From: Anaerorhabdus furcosa
GTDB lineage: Bacteria > Bacillota_I > Bacilli_A > Erysipelotrichales > Erysipelotrichaceae
Assembly (NCBI RefSeq): GCF_900167375.1
Contig: NZ_FUWY01000002.1
Location: 124,001-188,000, forward strand
DNA: 64,000 bases
Reading direction: 5' to 3'
The notes under the pieces are model-generated. The model was not told where the DNA came from and did no database searches. It was given only the letters and a program-made list of their open reading frames with translations. The translations under genes were made by a program, and so were the position numbers. How positions within the stretch are numbered: the stretch's first letter is position 1; each line of letters begins with the position of its first letter. This document shows positions 17,651-25,749 of this stretch, piece by piece.

Positions 17651-17779
17651 ATATAAAAAGCTAAATCTCGAGATACATCGATGATTGTTTTGGTGCATGT
17701 AGGGGTTATTAATTCATCTCATTACAAATAAACTACATTTTATTAATATATTCGTGTGCAGTACTTTGTTTGCTAGTGT

Positions 17780-18640
17780 TTAAAAACTATTAAGTATAGC
17801 TTTTTGGCGAATATATAAACTTTCATTTTCATCTAAGTGTTTTTCAATTGTTTCTGTGCTTTGTAAGGTTAATTTACCAACTTCCCAGATATAATTTCCT
17901 TTTTTCAAACTCATTTTTATAAAAGTATTACCTAAATCAGTGAGTTTATATTTTCTTCCTGTTATCTCCTTTATTTTATTACTTACTACCGTGCTTATCT
18001 CATTTTCACCATAACAACTTAGTTTTGATAAACCTTTTTCAACGGGATTTGTTCTTAAATACTCATATATCAACAATTGTAATTCCATCTTTAATGGAAG
18101 AATTACTTCCATATTTTCCTTATCTTCCCAGAGTCTCAAATCATAAACTCCTCTATTATATATAAAACTTGAATTGGTTATTGAATTAATGTATTTCCTA
18201 CTTAATCCTGAAAATATAAGTAATCCAAATATTAGTCTTATATTTATTTTGTCCTCACTGAATATATAGTCTTTTACTTTTTCTATGTCTTCATCGCATA
18301 AATATTTATGTTCTTTTCTTTGAATAATTGGTTTATCTACTTGTGTCATGACATCTATGCATTCATTAGTTACGTAAGCGAAATGAAAAAATGATTTTAA
18401 TGCATTATAATAATTCATCTTTTCACTTTCTTTACCATTGAAGCGTTCGGATAAAAATCTATTAACGATATCATATGTTATTGCATCTAACCTAGTATTT
18501 TTATATTGTTCAGTATTCATAAATTCATCAAAAAAAATATTTATTCTTTGCATGTAGAATGTTTTGCTACTTTCTTTCATATTATTGTACTCTATTAGCT
18601 CATTTATTAGTTTTGAAACTTTAGTTTTATCTATATACAT
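17780..18640 (-). CDS. Tyrosine-recombinase-like protein lacking catalytic residues
   Basis: The 286-residue protein has the two-domain plan of phage integrases: an N-terminal SAM-like core-binding region (about 5-100) and a C-terminal domain (about 110-270). The catalytic positions are changed. The first Arg box (normally G-L-R) reads SGLSRKY at 144-150. The H-x-x-R box reads LTDLGNTF at 233-240, with Gly in place of Arg. The segment that should hold the Tyr reads LTLQSTETIEKHL at 257-269, with no Tyr. It should therefore not cut DNA, though it could bind it. The reading frame is intact and has AAAGGGAT before the ATG, so selection for a non-catalytic role is plausible. It lies 72 bases downstream of the 667-residue HEPN protein gene. 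Confidence 0.7.
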   Translation of the reverse strand: MYIDKTKVSKLINELIEYNNMKESSKTFYMQRINIFFDEFMNTEQYKNTRLDAITYDIVNRFLSERFNGKESEKMNYYNALKSFFHFAYVTNECIDVMTQVDKPIIQRKEHKYLCDEDIEKVKDYIFSEDKINIRLIFGLLIFSGLSRKYINSITNSSFIYNRGVYDLRLWEDKENMEVILPLKMELQLLIYEYLRTNPVEKGLSKLSCYGENEISTVVSNKIKEITGRKYKLTDLGNTFIKMSLKKGNYIWEVGKLTLQSTETIEKHLDENESLYIRQKAILNSF

Positions 18641-18712
18641 ATGTAATCCCTTTCTTATATTTTTAATCCAATATTTTGATTGCTACTTTATTAGCATTTA
18701 ACTGAACAGTAA

Positions 18713-20716
18713 TCAACATTCTTCCTTTTCTTTTAAGCAAAAGTCGTCGTTAATTTTGATAATAATCATAATGAATAACCTAGTTAGCTTCATATAATTC
18801 GAATAATCGATATCCGCATTTGGTTTATAACTTCCATGAATATATCTGTTTCTAAGTTGAAATCCATTGCAAAATTTTCTATTGTTCAAATAAAAATCTA
18901 AATAATCCGCCTCTTGTTCAGAAAATAGAGTACTTGTTAATGTAAAATACTGTTTTTCTATCAAATTATCAATCAATTCTCTTTGCATTTCACTATGATG
19001 CCAATATACCAAAAATTCATTTTTATAAAGATCAAGCATTATTAATATTTCTTGAATATTTCTAAATTTTATTGTATCTTGATTAGTAAGAATAATTACT
19101 TCAGATTTCAATAAAAAATCAATTTTATCTAACTCATACTTAGAGATATCACTGATTTTAACTTCTTCATTAAAAATTAAATCAAAAAAATTACCATATT
19201 TTTCTTCGAATTTTTCAGTATATGCTAGCATACACTGATTAGAGAACAGGCAATAAAATAAAAAATTAGTCTTCTCTTCATTTTGATATATGTATTTCTT
19301 TTTAACTAAACTTTTAACATTTTTAAATGTAGGAACACTTGATGAAATCGTCAATAATTCGTAATCGATACAGCCATCTTCCACAAAGAGATTAAATTCT
19401 TTTATACATCGGTCTATTTCAGTTGCTATGATTTTACATTTATTGCAATATAATGATTCTTCATTCGACATTGTTATATTAAAGTTTTCCACTTGAAATT
19501 CATCTTTTAAATACGTCTCAAAAAACCATTCTATGATTCTTTCCATCTTTATATTCTTATTTTCTAAATAGCTAGTATATAATTGCATTTGAAAATCTGC
19601 GGTTGTGTTCAATAACTTGAAAGCTAAATTTGTCTTATAGTCGCTTATTGTTCGAATTGTTATAATACTTTCAAAAGTACCTATTTGTGTTTTTTTACTA
19701 ATTAAACTCCATCTCATTTGACTGTCGCAGAATAGGAAAAGAGTATAAAAGTTTTGTAATAGAGTATTATAATCTAAATTTTCATCTATCCAATTTGCAT
19801 TATATAAAAATTTCCATTCGTTTGGATTATCACTAATTATTACAGCATCTCCATTAAAATGTTCAAATTTGATTTCAATATTATTCTTTATTGTTGTTTC
19901 TCCATTAAATAATAATGTTTCTAACTCTTGCATTCTTTTTAAAATCTTCGATTTAGCTCTATCACTAACTTTCAGTTTCTTACTATCTGTTCTATATAAT
20001 ACTTGTAAATAGCCTAGGTTGTGCTCCTTTCTCTCCAAATATTCATTTATAATTTGATCAATGTCTTTTTTTGTCAATGATTTTGGAAAATAGGTTTTTT
20101 TTCTTTCAATAGTGTGTTCAATTGCAAACTGATTTAAGAGTAACTTAATGCTACATTCACTTATTAATAGCGAGTTTTTTAATGGTATATCATAATACTT
20201 CACAAGAGTATCATTTTTTAATAATTCAGATAGGTATATCTCTTCTGCGATTGCAATTTCATAGATAATTTGTGAATCTATTTTTCTATAAATATTGTAA
20301 CTTGAGAATAATTCAAAAAAGTCCTCAATATATATTTTTTCAGTTTGTTCTAAATAATTTTTCAAATTTGAATTGTCAATTTGCTTAAGAAGGTTATCAA
20401 TTATTTGATTTATATTATTTGATTCATAATACCACAAATCAACTACTTCGATATCATATCTTTTGATTAAATCATCGTTAAAGTATTTCTTTACATTATG
20501 TAATTCTAAAATTAAATTAATATCAAGACTTACTTCTGATTTATCGAATTTTTCGAGATATCTAACTATTTTTTTCAAATAATATCCAATGCTTAAATCT
20601 TGATTACTATAAAATTTTATTCTTCCCATTCTCGTATTCTCTTCTATGAAAGTATTATAATCAACAGATAAATAAATTTGTGTTCTATATTTTCTTCTTA
20701 TTGATGTGTTTATCAT
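18713..20716 (-). CDS. Large protein with C-terminal HEPN-type R-x4-H motif, family unknown
   Basis: I do not recognise the family of this 667-residue protein. It is rich in Asn, Ile, Lys and Glu, mainly helical, with no membrane segment. A single C-x2-C (SLYCNKCK, near 420) is visible. Near the C-terminus GFQLRNRYIHGSY holds R622-x4-H627, the catalytic signature of HEPN ribonucleases; it is flanked by helices, as in ApeA and similar defence proteins. No ATPase motif is seen. The chosen ATG has no clear ribosome site; M30 (MGRIKFYSNQ) is an alternative. It is next to the attachment remnant at 20830 and upstream of the dead recombinase gene on the same strand. A nuclease effector in a two-gene system is an inference. 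Confidence 0.6.
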   Translation of the reverse strand: MINTSIRRKYRTQIYLSVDYNTFIEENTRMGRIKFYSNQDLSIGYYLKKIVRYLEKFDKSEVSLDINLILELHNVKKYFNDDLIKRYDIEVVDLWYYESNNINQIIDNLLKQIDNSNLKNYLEQTEKIYIEDFFELFSSYNIYRKIDSQIIYEIAIAEEIYLSELLKNDTLVKYYDIPLKNSLLISECSIKLLLNQFAIEHTIERKKTYFPKSLTKKDIDQIINEYLERKEHNLGYLQVLYRTDSKKLKVSDRAKSKILKRMQELETLLFNGETTIKNNIEIKFEHFNGDAVIISDNPNEWKFLYNANWIDENLDYNTLLQNFYTLFLFCDSQMRWSLISKKTQIGTFESIITIRTISDYKTNLAFKLLNTTADFQMQLYTSYLENKNIKMERIIEWFFETYLKDEFQVENFNITMSNEESLYCNKCKIIATEIDRCIKEFNLFVEDGCIDYELLTISSSVPTFKNVKSLVKKKYIYQNEEKTNFLFYCLFSNQCMLAYTEKFEEKYGNFFDLIFNEEVKISDISKYELDKIDFLLKSEVIILTNQDTIKFRNIQEILIMLDLYKNEFLVYWHHSEMQRELIDNLIEKQYFTLTSTLFSEQEADYLDFYLNNRKFCNGFQLRNRYIHGSYKPNADIDYSNYMKLTRLFIMIIIKINDDFCLKEKEEC

Positions 20717-20829
20717 ATCATTTGTTATCTAATAATAGCAAATTTTTGCTTACTAATTTATAAAATTCAATAATGAATAATAACTCAAGGTTAAATACTC
20801 ATAAATACCATTGCATATCCTTAGACACA

Positions 20830-20883
20830 ACTTAGGATCTAGCGCCTTCGTGCGTGGGGGTTCGAGTCCCTTCACCCGCACCA
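20830..20883 (+). other. Displaced 3' end of tRNA-Leu (attachment-site remnant)
   Basis: ACTTAGGATCTA (20830-20841) is identical to the anticodon-loop segment of the tRNA at 9045-9056. It continues as the variable arm, T-arm (GGTTCGA), acceptor strand CACCCGC and ACCA of a tRNA-Leu. The 5' half is missing. Its TCTAG pairs perfectly with CTAGA of the intact gene's anticodon stem, better than that gene's own TCTAA. This marks it as the original 3' half, pushed 11.7 kb away by integration. Confidence 0.85.
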
Positions 20884-20887
20884 AGAT

Positions 20888-20930
20888 AAGTTGACAGGTT
20901 TTCAAAAGAAAATCTGTCAACTTTTCCTTT
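20888..20930 (+). terminator. Original tRNA-Leu terminator
   Basis: AAGTTGACAG pairs with CTGTCAACTT, the inner TTTTC/GAAAA extends the stem, and TTTTCCTTT follows. It begins five bases after the displaced CCA end and so looks like the ancestral terminator of the tRNA gene. Confidence 0.8.
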
Positions 20931-21036
20931 ATTTATGCGGGTTTCAAGGGTTTTGGCGTTTATTGAGAATGAAGAACAGGATTTGAACTAACACGCAAAA
21001 CAGCATATTCCTAAAAATTTAATGAACAAAATGGTG

Positions 21037-21070
21037 ACACGATGGTCTTACATAGACTGTCGTGTTTTTT
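21037..21070 (+). terminator. First of two tandem terminators before the recombinase genes
   Basis: ACACGA...TCGTGT with inner GTCT/AGAC forms a stem followed by a six-T run. Confidence 0.65.
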
Positions 21071-21090
21071 AACTTTGGGCAAAATTATGG

Positions 21091-21122
21091 GCACAGTGGC
21101 TTGATAGCTGCTGTGCTTTTTT
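21091..21122 (+). terminator. Second tandem terminator before the recombinase genes
   Basis: GCACAG pairs with CTGTGC around an inner TGGC/GCTG stretch, followed by six T. The recombinase gene at 21156 starts 34 bases later. Confidence 0.65.
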
Positions 21123-21155
21123 AATATAAAATTATAATACAAGGAGAATGAGACG

Positions 21156-21647
21156 ATGAATAAAACAAAAAGCGAGTACATCACCGAAGGGTTAAGAAAA
21201 TCCTTTCAAGACACAAGTTGCAAAATGGCAAACCGAATTTGCTACGGCTACACAGTAGCGAAAAATGGTGAACTGGTTATCAATCCCACGGAAGCTGAAA
21301 TAGTAAGATTTATTTTTGCAAGCTACAATAAAGGAGATAGCTTAGGCAAAATTGCTAAGCAGTTGGGGGCAAAACAAATTCTATCGCCCACCGGCAAATC
21401 AAAATGGAATCGTGAGGCAATCTCTAAACTTCTCTCTAACGAAAAATATGTTGGAAATGTAATGCTGCAAAAGACACATAGCTTTTGTGGTATTCAGTTT
21501 GAAAACGAGGGTGAACTTGCCAAGGTACTAATGAAAAATCATCACCCTGCTATTATCAGTCTTGATGAATTTGCAAAAACTCATCAGTTAAAATCAGAAC
21601 GAGCAAAGGCACCAAAAGAAGAATTAATCATGACTGCAACTTTTTAG
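21156..21647 (+). CDS. Serine-recombinase-related protein without catalytic domain
   Basis: The 163-residue protein consists of the Recombinase (DNA-binding) domain of large serine recombinases: CYGYTVAKNGELVINPTEAE, SLGKIAKQLG, SPTGKSKWNREAISKLLSNE and NHHPAIISLDEF. The N-terminal resolvase domain with the nucleophilic Ser is absent. A good ribosome site (AAGGAG) and ATG suggest this short form is a real gene product rather than a cut fragment. Small partners of this type occur in front of full-length serine recombinases in clostridial mobile elements. It is followed after 11 bases by the next recombinase gene, with GGAGG between them, so the two are co-transcribed. Confidence 0.75.
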   Translation: MNKTKSEYITEGLRKSFQDTSCKMANRICYGYTVAKNGELVINPTEAEIVRFIFASYNKGDSLGKIAKQLGAKQILSPTGKSKWNREAISKLLSNEKYVGNVMLQKTHSFCGIQFENEGELAKVLMKNHHPAIISLDEFAKTHQLKSERAKAPKEELIMTATF

Positions 21648-21658
21648 GAGGTAGTGAT

Positions 21659-22561
21659 GTGAGCAAAGAGGTAACTTTTATTCCGGCAACAAAAACGATT
21701 ATAGGTACGGAGCTGTCACAGATTTTAAATGTGGCGGCATATTGCCGAGTGAGTAGTCAAAGTGATGAGCAGTATGGCAGCTTAGAAGTGCAGAAAAGCT
21801 ATTATACGGACTACATCAATGATAACCCTGGTTGGAGAAATATAGGCGTTTATGCCGAAACAGGCACAGGTAGAAATATTAAAAAGCGAGCAGAATTTAA
21901 AAAGTTACTTACCAAATGTCGCAAGCATAAAGTGGATATGATTATTACAAAATCGATTAGCCGATTTTCAAGAAATACCATTGGTGCGTTGGAGGTATGC
22001 CGAGAGCTTCGATTGTTGGGCGTTGAGGTTCTATTTGAAAAGGAAAACTTAAAACTATCAGATCCTGAAACGATGATGGAGTTGGAAATTGCTTGCGCTT
22101 TGGCACAGGAGGAAATCCATAGCCACAGTCTAAATATTAAAATGGGGCTTCGCCATGGGTTTCAGGAGGGTATATCCGGCTATATGGATTTTACTTGCTA
22201 CGGATATAAGCAAGGTAAGAATGGTCTTAAAATTGATAAGAAGCAAGCGAAAGTCATTAAAATGATTTTCGAGATGAGAGCTGATGAAAAAAGCTTAGGT
22301 GAAATCTCTAAAACCCTACTCAAAAAGAAAATCCCCTCTCCAACGGGTAAACCTACTTGGAGCAGAGAAACACTGAGTAAACTATTGAAAAATGAGAAGT
22401 ATATTGGTGTAGTTCTATTGCAAAAAACTTATGTGGAAGATTATCTACAAGGTAAGCAGTTGAGAAATGATGGTCAATTACAGCAAGTGCTTGTGAGAAA
22501 TCATCATCAGGCGATTGTTAGTGAAGACATGTTTTATCAAATTAATAGTGAAAGCAACTAA
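21659..22561 (+). CDS. Large serine recombinase, C-terminally short
   Basis: The protein starts at GTG 21659, seven bases after AGGAGG; an ATG two bases earlier would stop at once. Residues 25-150 are a resolvase domain with the nucleophilic Ser in AYCRVSS and the Arg-rich KSISRFSRNT. Residues 170-300 form the Recombinase domain (CYGYKQGKNGLKIDKKQAK, SPTGKPTWSRETLSKLLKNE, NHHQAIVSEDMF). It ends at 300 residues, whereas full members usually have 450-550 with a zinc ribbon and coiled coil. Those parts are missing here, so its activity is doubtful. It probably moved the higher-GC segment that carries the nuclease operon. Confidence 0.8.
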   Translation: MSKEVTFIPATKTIIGTELSQILNVAAYCRVSSQSDEQYGSLEVQKSYYTDYINDNPGWRNIGVYAETGTGRNIKKRAEFKKLLTKCRKHKVDMIITKSISRFSRNTIGALEVCRELRLLGVEVLFEKENLKLSDPETMMELEIACALAQEEIHSHSLNIKMGLRHGFQEGISGYMDFTCYGYKQGKNGLKIDKKQAKVIKMIFEMRADEKSLGEISKTLLKKKIPSPTGKPTWSRETLSKLLKNEKYIGVVLLQKTYVEDYLQGKQLRNDGQLQQVLVRNHHQAIVSEDMFYQINSESN

Positions 22562-22578
22562 AATTAATTATATATTCA

Positions 22579-22607
22579 TTGAAGTAACTGTCGATATTTG
22601 GTATAAT
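22579..22607 (+). promoter_or_regulatory. Promoter of the small leader RNA before the defence operon
   Basis: TTGAAG (22579-22584) and TATAAT (22602-22607) are spaced by exactly 17 bases. It lies just after the recombinase stop codon and points at the leader hairpins. Confidence 0.75.
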
Positions 22608-22612
22608 TAGTT

Positions 22613-22692
22613 AACGGAAGGCTTTGAAGCCTGCAAAAATAATATGAACTACAACGCTAACCGTTCAAGGGTATCCTTGTGCGGTTTTTTGT
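22613..22692 (+). ncRNA. Short structured leader or sRNA ending in a terminator
   Basis: Starting about six bases after the -10 box, the transcript would hold a tight hairpin (AGGCTT, TG, AAGCCT at 22619-22632). After an unpaired stretch comes a strong terminator: AACCG/CGGTT outside and CAAGG/CCTTG inside (22659-22686), then T residues to 22690. It would be about 80 bases long and end about 140 bases before the ATPase gene. It could attenuate the downstream operon or act alone. I do not recognise it as a known RNA family, and no reverse transcriptase is near, so a retron is not supported. Confidence 0.5.
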
Positions 22693-22834
22693 TAGGTTCT
22701 AATAATAGCAATTAGAGGAAGTTTATATTTCAGAAAGCCAATGGCCATAAGTGAAGTAACCAAACGGCGATACTATAAGAACTACGTCAACATTTGCTTT
22801 AGGACAAGCCAGCCTATATAGATGGAGGATAGTC

Positions 22835-24733
22835 ATGTGTAAAGAATTAATATATATTTGGATCAATCAGGATGCCAACGGATGTTTTCATCAAATGGGC
22901 TTTAACTTTTCGCCCATATTTGATATTTCTTTCGATATTACTCAAAGGGTGTTGTGCATAAGCGAAACGAGAGATATTAATATTTTTCGCCAAAACAACT
23001 TGCTTAACGTTACCGCAATTATAGGTGAAAACGGGACCGGGAAAACTACATTGCTGCAATATCTCACTTCACTTTCTAATATGCCTTTTTCAGAAGCAAA
23101 ACAGAGATACGAAACCTGGCAAGAACATCAAAATGCGCTGGGAGAATTCATCGCTGTTTATTCCGAAGGAGACACCCACAACATTAAGATAATCAATAAT
23201 ACTGTGGAAAAAATTAGCTTGCATGGAGAGGAGATTCATCCATATAGTGGGGATGAGTTTCGGGCTGAAAACTATATTGGAAATATTTCGCACATATACA
23301 TATCAAACAGTGAATATACATCAAACCTAAATATGCGTTCAGAAGCTGTTGATTATATTTCACTTACAAATGGTGCGCTAAAGCCGCTTTTTTCTGATTT
23401 TTTTAAATCAATTTTTAATGCTCCTCTTGGACTTATCGCCGACACGGCATTTAATGCCCTTCAACTTATTTTTTCAAATAAGTTGAGTTCGAAAAAAATA
23501 CAAGTATTATTAGACTTAATGTATCAAGACTATATCTGTACGAACAAGAAAGACTTGTGCGGGAAAAAGGTTGACACTGTTTCTTTTTCAATAGATCATA
23601 TATTAAGAACAATCCCGGATGAAGAACAACAGGCTAATTATACCACCAAGTTTTCTGAGAAAGCGCATATAAACGCATTTCATAAAGCGGCCTGTATTGA
23701 GTTAAGGAAACTCTCTCTGAATAATGGAAATGAAGAAAACTTAGTTGTTAATCTTATCTGTGAATTAGTCTTTTCATATAAATTTCAACTGCAAGGAGAA
23801 TGGCTTACACTGGAAGAAGCGTTTTCTCAATGCACTGAGTATATTAGTAATATTACAGACGAAGGTCAAAAAAGTTACTATTTATTTGCCATTGAAGAAA
23901 TAAAGGCATTATCCGCTCTTGTTGCCGAAAGCGACAGGTTAGATAATTTCCTGCCGAAAGGTGACCTCGGGAGACGGGAATTCTTTTCTACAGGAATACA
24001 AAAGCTTTGGAGAATTATCAAAAATAGCATTGAAACAAGAAAATCATTTGTGCTGAAGTACGTAAGCGTTATTGATTTGGAAATGTCATCTGGTGAAAGA
24101 GCACTATTAAATTTCACCTCAAGAATATATTTTTCTTCTAAAATTGAGTGGTTTATGGGTGGTAACGGATTTAAATTTAACGAAAATGTACTGCTGCTCA
24201 TTGATGAAATTGACTTGTATCTTCACCCAGAATGGCAGCGGCGGATACTCCGTGATTTAATAAACGAGTTGAAACAAAATTTTGAAGGACATAGCTTTCA
24301 AATAATACTGTCGAGTCATTCGCCGATTGTTTTGTCAGATATTCCCTGCAAAAACTCAATCTATCTAAAGCGCAAAAATGCGACAGATCCAGTATTTCAA
24401 GTGCCACACAATGCGCAGACCTTTGGGGCTAACATTCACACGCTGTATCAGGACGCTTTCTTTATAAAAAACGGCTTAGCTATGGGCGAGTATGCAAAAC
24501 AGTATGTTAATCAACTGCTAATTGATGTGCGAGAAGGTCGGTATACTGGAGACGAAGCTAAAAAGCGAATTGCTCTGATTGGTGAACCCATTATTCGAAA
24601 AAAATTACTTCAAGTTGCTGGTCAGCCTATGCCTGAGGAACTACCCGCTCCGGAACGACAGCAAATGATTGACTTTTTAAAGCGGCAGAAATTAGAAATT
24701 GAACGACAGCTTGAAATGCTTGAAAGGCGGTAA
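22835..24733 (+). CDS. AAA/ABC-type ATPase, PtuA-like (Septu-type defence)
   Basis: The 632-residue ATPase has Walker A IIGENGTGKTTLLQY (about 62-76), a long helical insert, an ABC-like signature MSSGERAL (about 416-423), Walker B VLLLIDEIDLYLHPEWQ (about 452-468) and the switch His in LSSHSPIVLS (about 495). This is the OLD/RecF-type layout of PtuA, the ATPase of Septu systems and of the retron-linked PtuAB pair. No TOPRIM domain follows. GGAGG lies before the ATG. The HNH nuclease gene starts five bases after its stop, so the two are translationally linked. The C-terminal 50 residues are charged and helical and may contact the nuclease. Assignment to Septu rests on gene pairing and motifs. 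Confidence 0.78.
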   Translation: MCKELIYIWINQDANGCFHQMGFNFSPIFDISFDITQRVLCISETRDINIFRQNNLLNVTAIIGENGTGKTTLLQYLTSLSNMPFSEAKQRYETWQEHQNALGEFIAVYSEGDTHNIKIINNTVEKISLHGEEIHPYSGDEFRAENYIGNISHIYISNSEYTSNLNMRSEAVDYISLTNGALKPLFSDFFKSIFNAPLGLIADTAFNALQLIFSNKLSSKKIQVLLDLMYQDYICTNKKDLCGKKVDTVSFSIDHILRTIPDEEQQANYTTKFSEKAHINAFHKAACIELRKLSLNNGNEENLVVNLICELVFSYKFQLQGEWLTLEEAFSQCTEYISNITDEGQKSYYLFAIEEIKALSALVAESDRLDNFLPKGDLGRREFFSTGIQKLWRIIKNSIETRKSFVLKYVSVIDLEMSSGERALLNFTSRIYFSSKIEWFMGGNGFKFNENVLLLIDEIDLYLHPEWQRRILRDLINELKQNFEGHSFQIILSSHSPIVLSDIPCKNSIYLKRKNATDPVFQVPHNAQTFGANIHTLYQDAFFIKNGLAMGEYAKQYVNQLLIDVREGRYTGDEAKKRIALIGEPIIRKKLLQVAGQPMPEELPAPERQQMIDFLKRQKLEIERQLEMLERR

Positions 24734-24738
24734 TTACA

Positions 24739-25656
24739 GTGATTAGAATTCCGCCAATAAGCGACTTTTGTAAAAGCGAATATCTGAAAGACACTCTTCC
24801 TGCTTTCAAGCAATTCCTGAATTCTGTAAAGAATAATCCGGATTATGAAAAAGAAATCGGCTATCTCAACAATGGCGAGGAACTCGATGATGAAAAAATT
24901 TCAGATCTTTTAGTTGGAAACATATCAAAGCTGGAAGATGCAATAACAGAAATCGGCACAATACAGCCAAGACGTGAAAATGACGGCTTTCATAGGTTGT
25001 ACGAAAACTTTACAAAAAGGAAGCTGGGTAAAACATGGGCAGAGAAGATAGGCGTCTCGATTTGCCCATATTGTAATAGAAGTTATATTTTCACGCTTAA
25101 AAAATCTGGGGTACGCCCACAATACGACCACTTTTTCCCAAAATCCCTATATCCATATCTTGCATTATCAATGTATAATCTTATTCCATGTTGTGCTATA
25201 TGTAACCAAGCAAAGAGAGATTTTAATACATTTAACACTGAAACACACAGCGCCAATTTTATATACCCCCACACGGATTCTTATGGAGATAGAATTAAAT
25301 TTGACATTTCTATAGAAGACGACATATTCGCCTTGCTTGGTAGCTCAAATAATTTTGAGATTGATATCTTAGGACTTGATGGTGATGCTGGACAAAATGC
25401 GCAAAAAGCAGCTGAGACATTAAATCTACGGGAACTCTATAACAAACATATTGATTATGTTCAGGACATTATTAAAACTACCTACATCTATGATGATAGT
25501 TACCTTCAGAGTCTCTCAGAAACATTTCCTGATTTTTTTAAGAGTCCAGAGGAAGCCGCAAATTTGGTGTACATGAATTTTTTGAACGAAGAAGACTGGG
25601 ACAAACGCATTCTGTCAAAGTTGACCCACGATATTAAGTTAGAATTTCAAAAATAG
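24739..25656 (+). CDS. HNH endonuclease, PtuB-like
   Basis: The 305-residue protein starts at GTG 24739, directly behind the ATPase stop. Its nuclease core spans about 105-165: CPYCNRS (C109, C112), QYDHFFPKS (D130, H131), N147 in MYNLIPCC, and CAICNQAKRDF (C152, C155, N156, K159). Two Cys pairs to hold zinc with a D-H and an Asn make a complete HNH/bba-metal site. The N-terminal 100 residues are helical and the C-terminal 140 residues may be the ATPase-binding part. In Septu the HNH subunit cuts DNA under control of PtuA. This is longer than typical PtuB, so it may be a subtype. Confidence 0.8.
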   Translation: MIRIPPISDFCKSEYLKDTLPAFKQFLNSVKNNPDYEKEIGYLNNGEELDDEKISDLLVGNISKLEDAITEIGTIQPRRENDGFHRLYENFTKRKLGKTWAEKIGVSICPYCNRSYIFTLKKSGVRPQYDHFFPKSLYPYLALSMYNLIPCCAICNQAKRDFNTFNTETHSANFIYPHTDSYGDRIKFDISIEDDIFALLGSSNNFEIDILGLDGDAGQNAQKAAETLNLRELYNKHIDYVQDIIKTTYIYDDSYLQSLSETFPDFFKSPEEAANLVYMNFLNEEDWDKRILSKLTHDIKLEFQK

Positions 25657-25749
25657 AATTAAACCGATCTGATGTTAGACAGTCAATAAAGCATCAGCTG
25701 TGCAGTTTATTTAATAAGCCATAATCTACAGATGAAATGAGGAAATTTA

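Noticed and set aside
22613-22692. Retron ncRNA, because PtuA/PtuB-like genes also occur with retrons
   Set aside because: No reverse transcriptase gene lies nearby and the hairpins are too short for a typical msr-msd.
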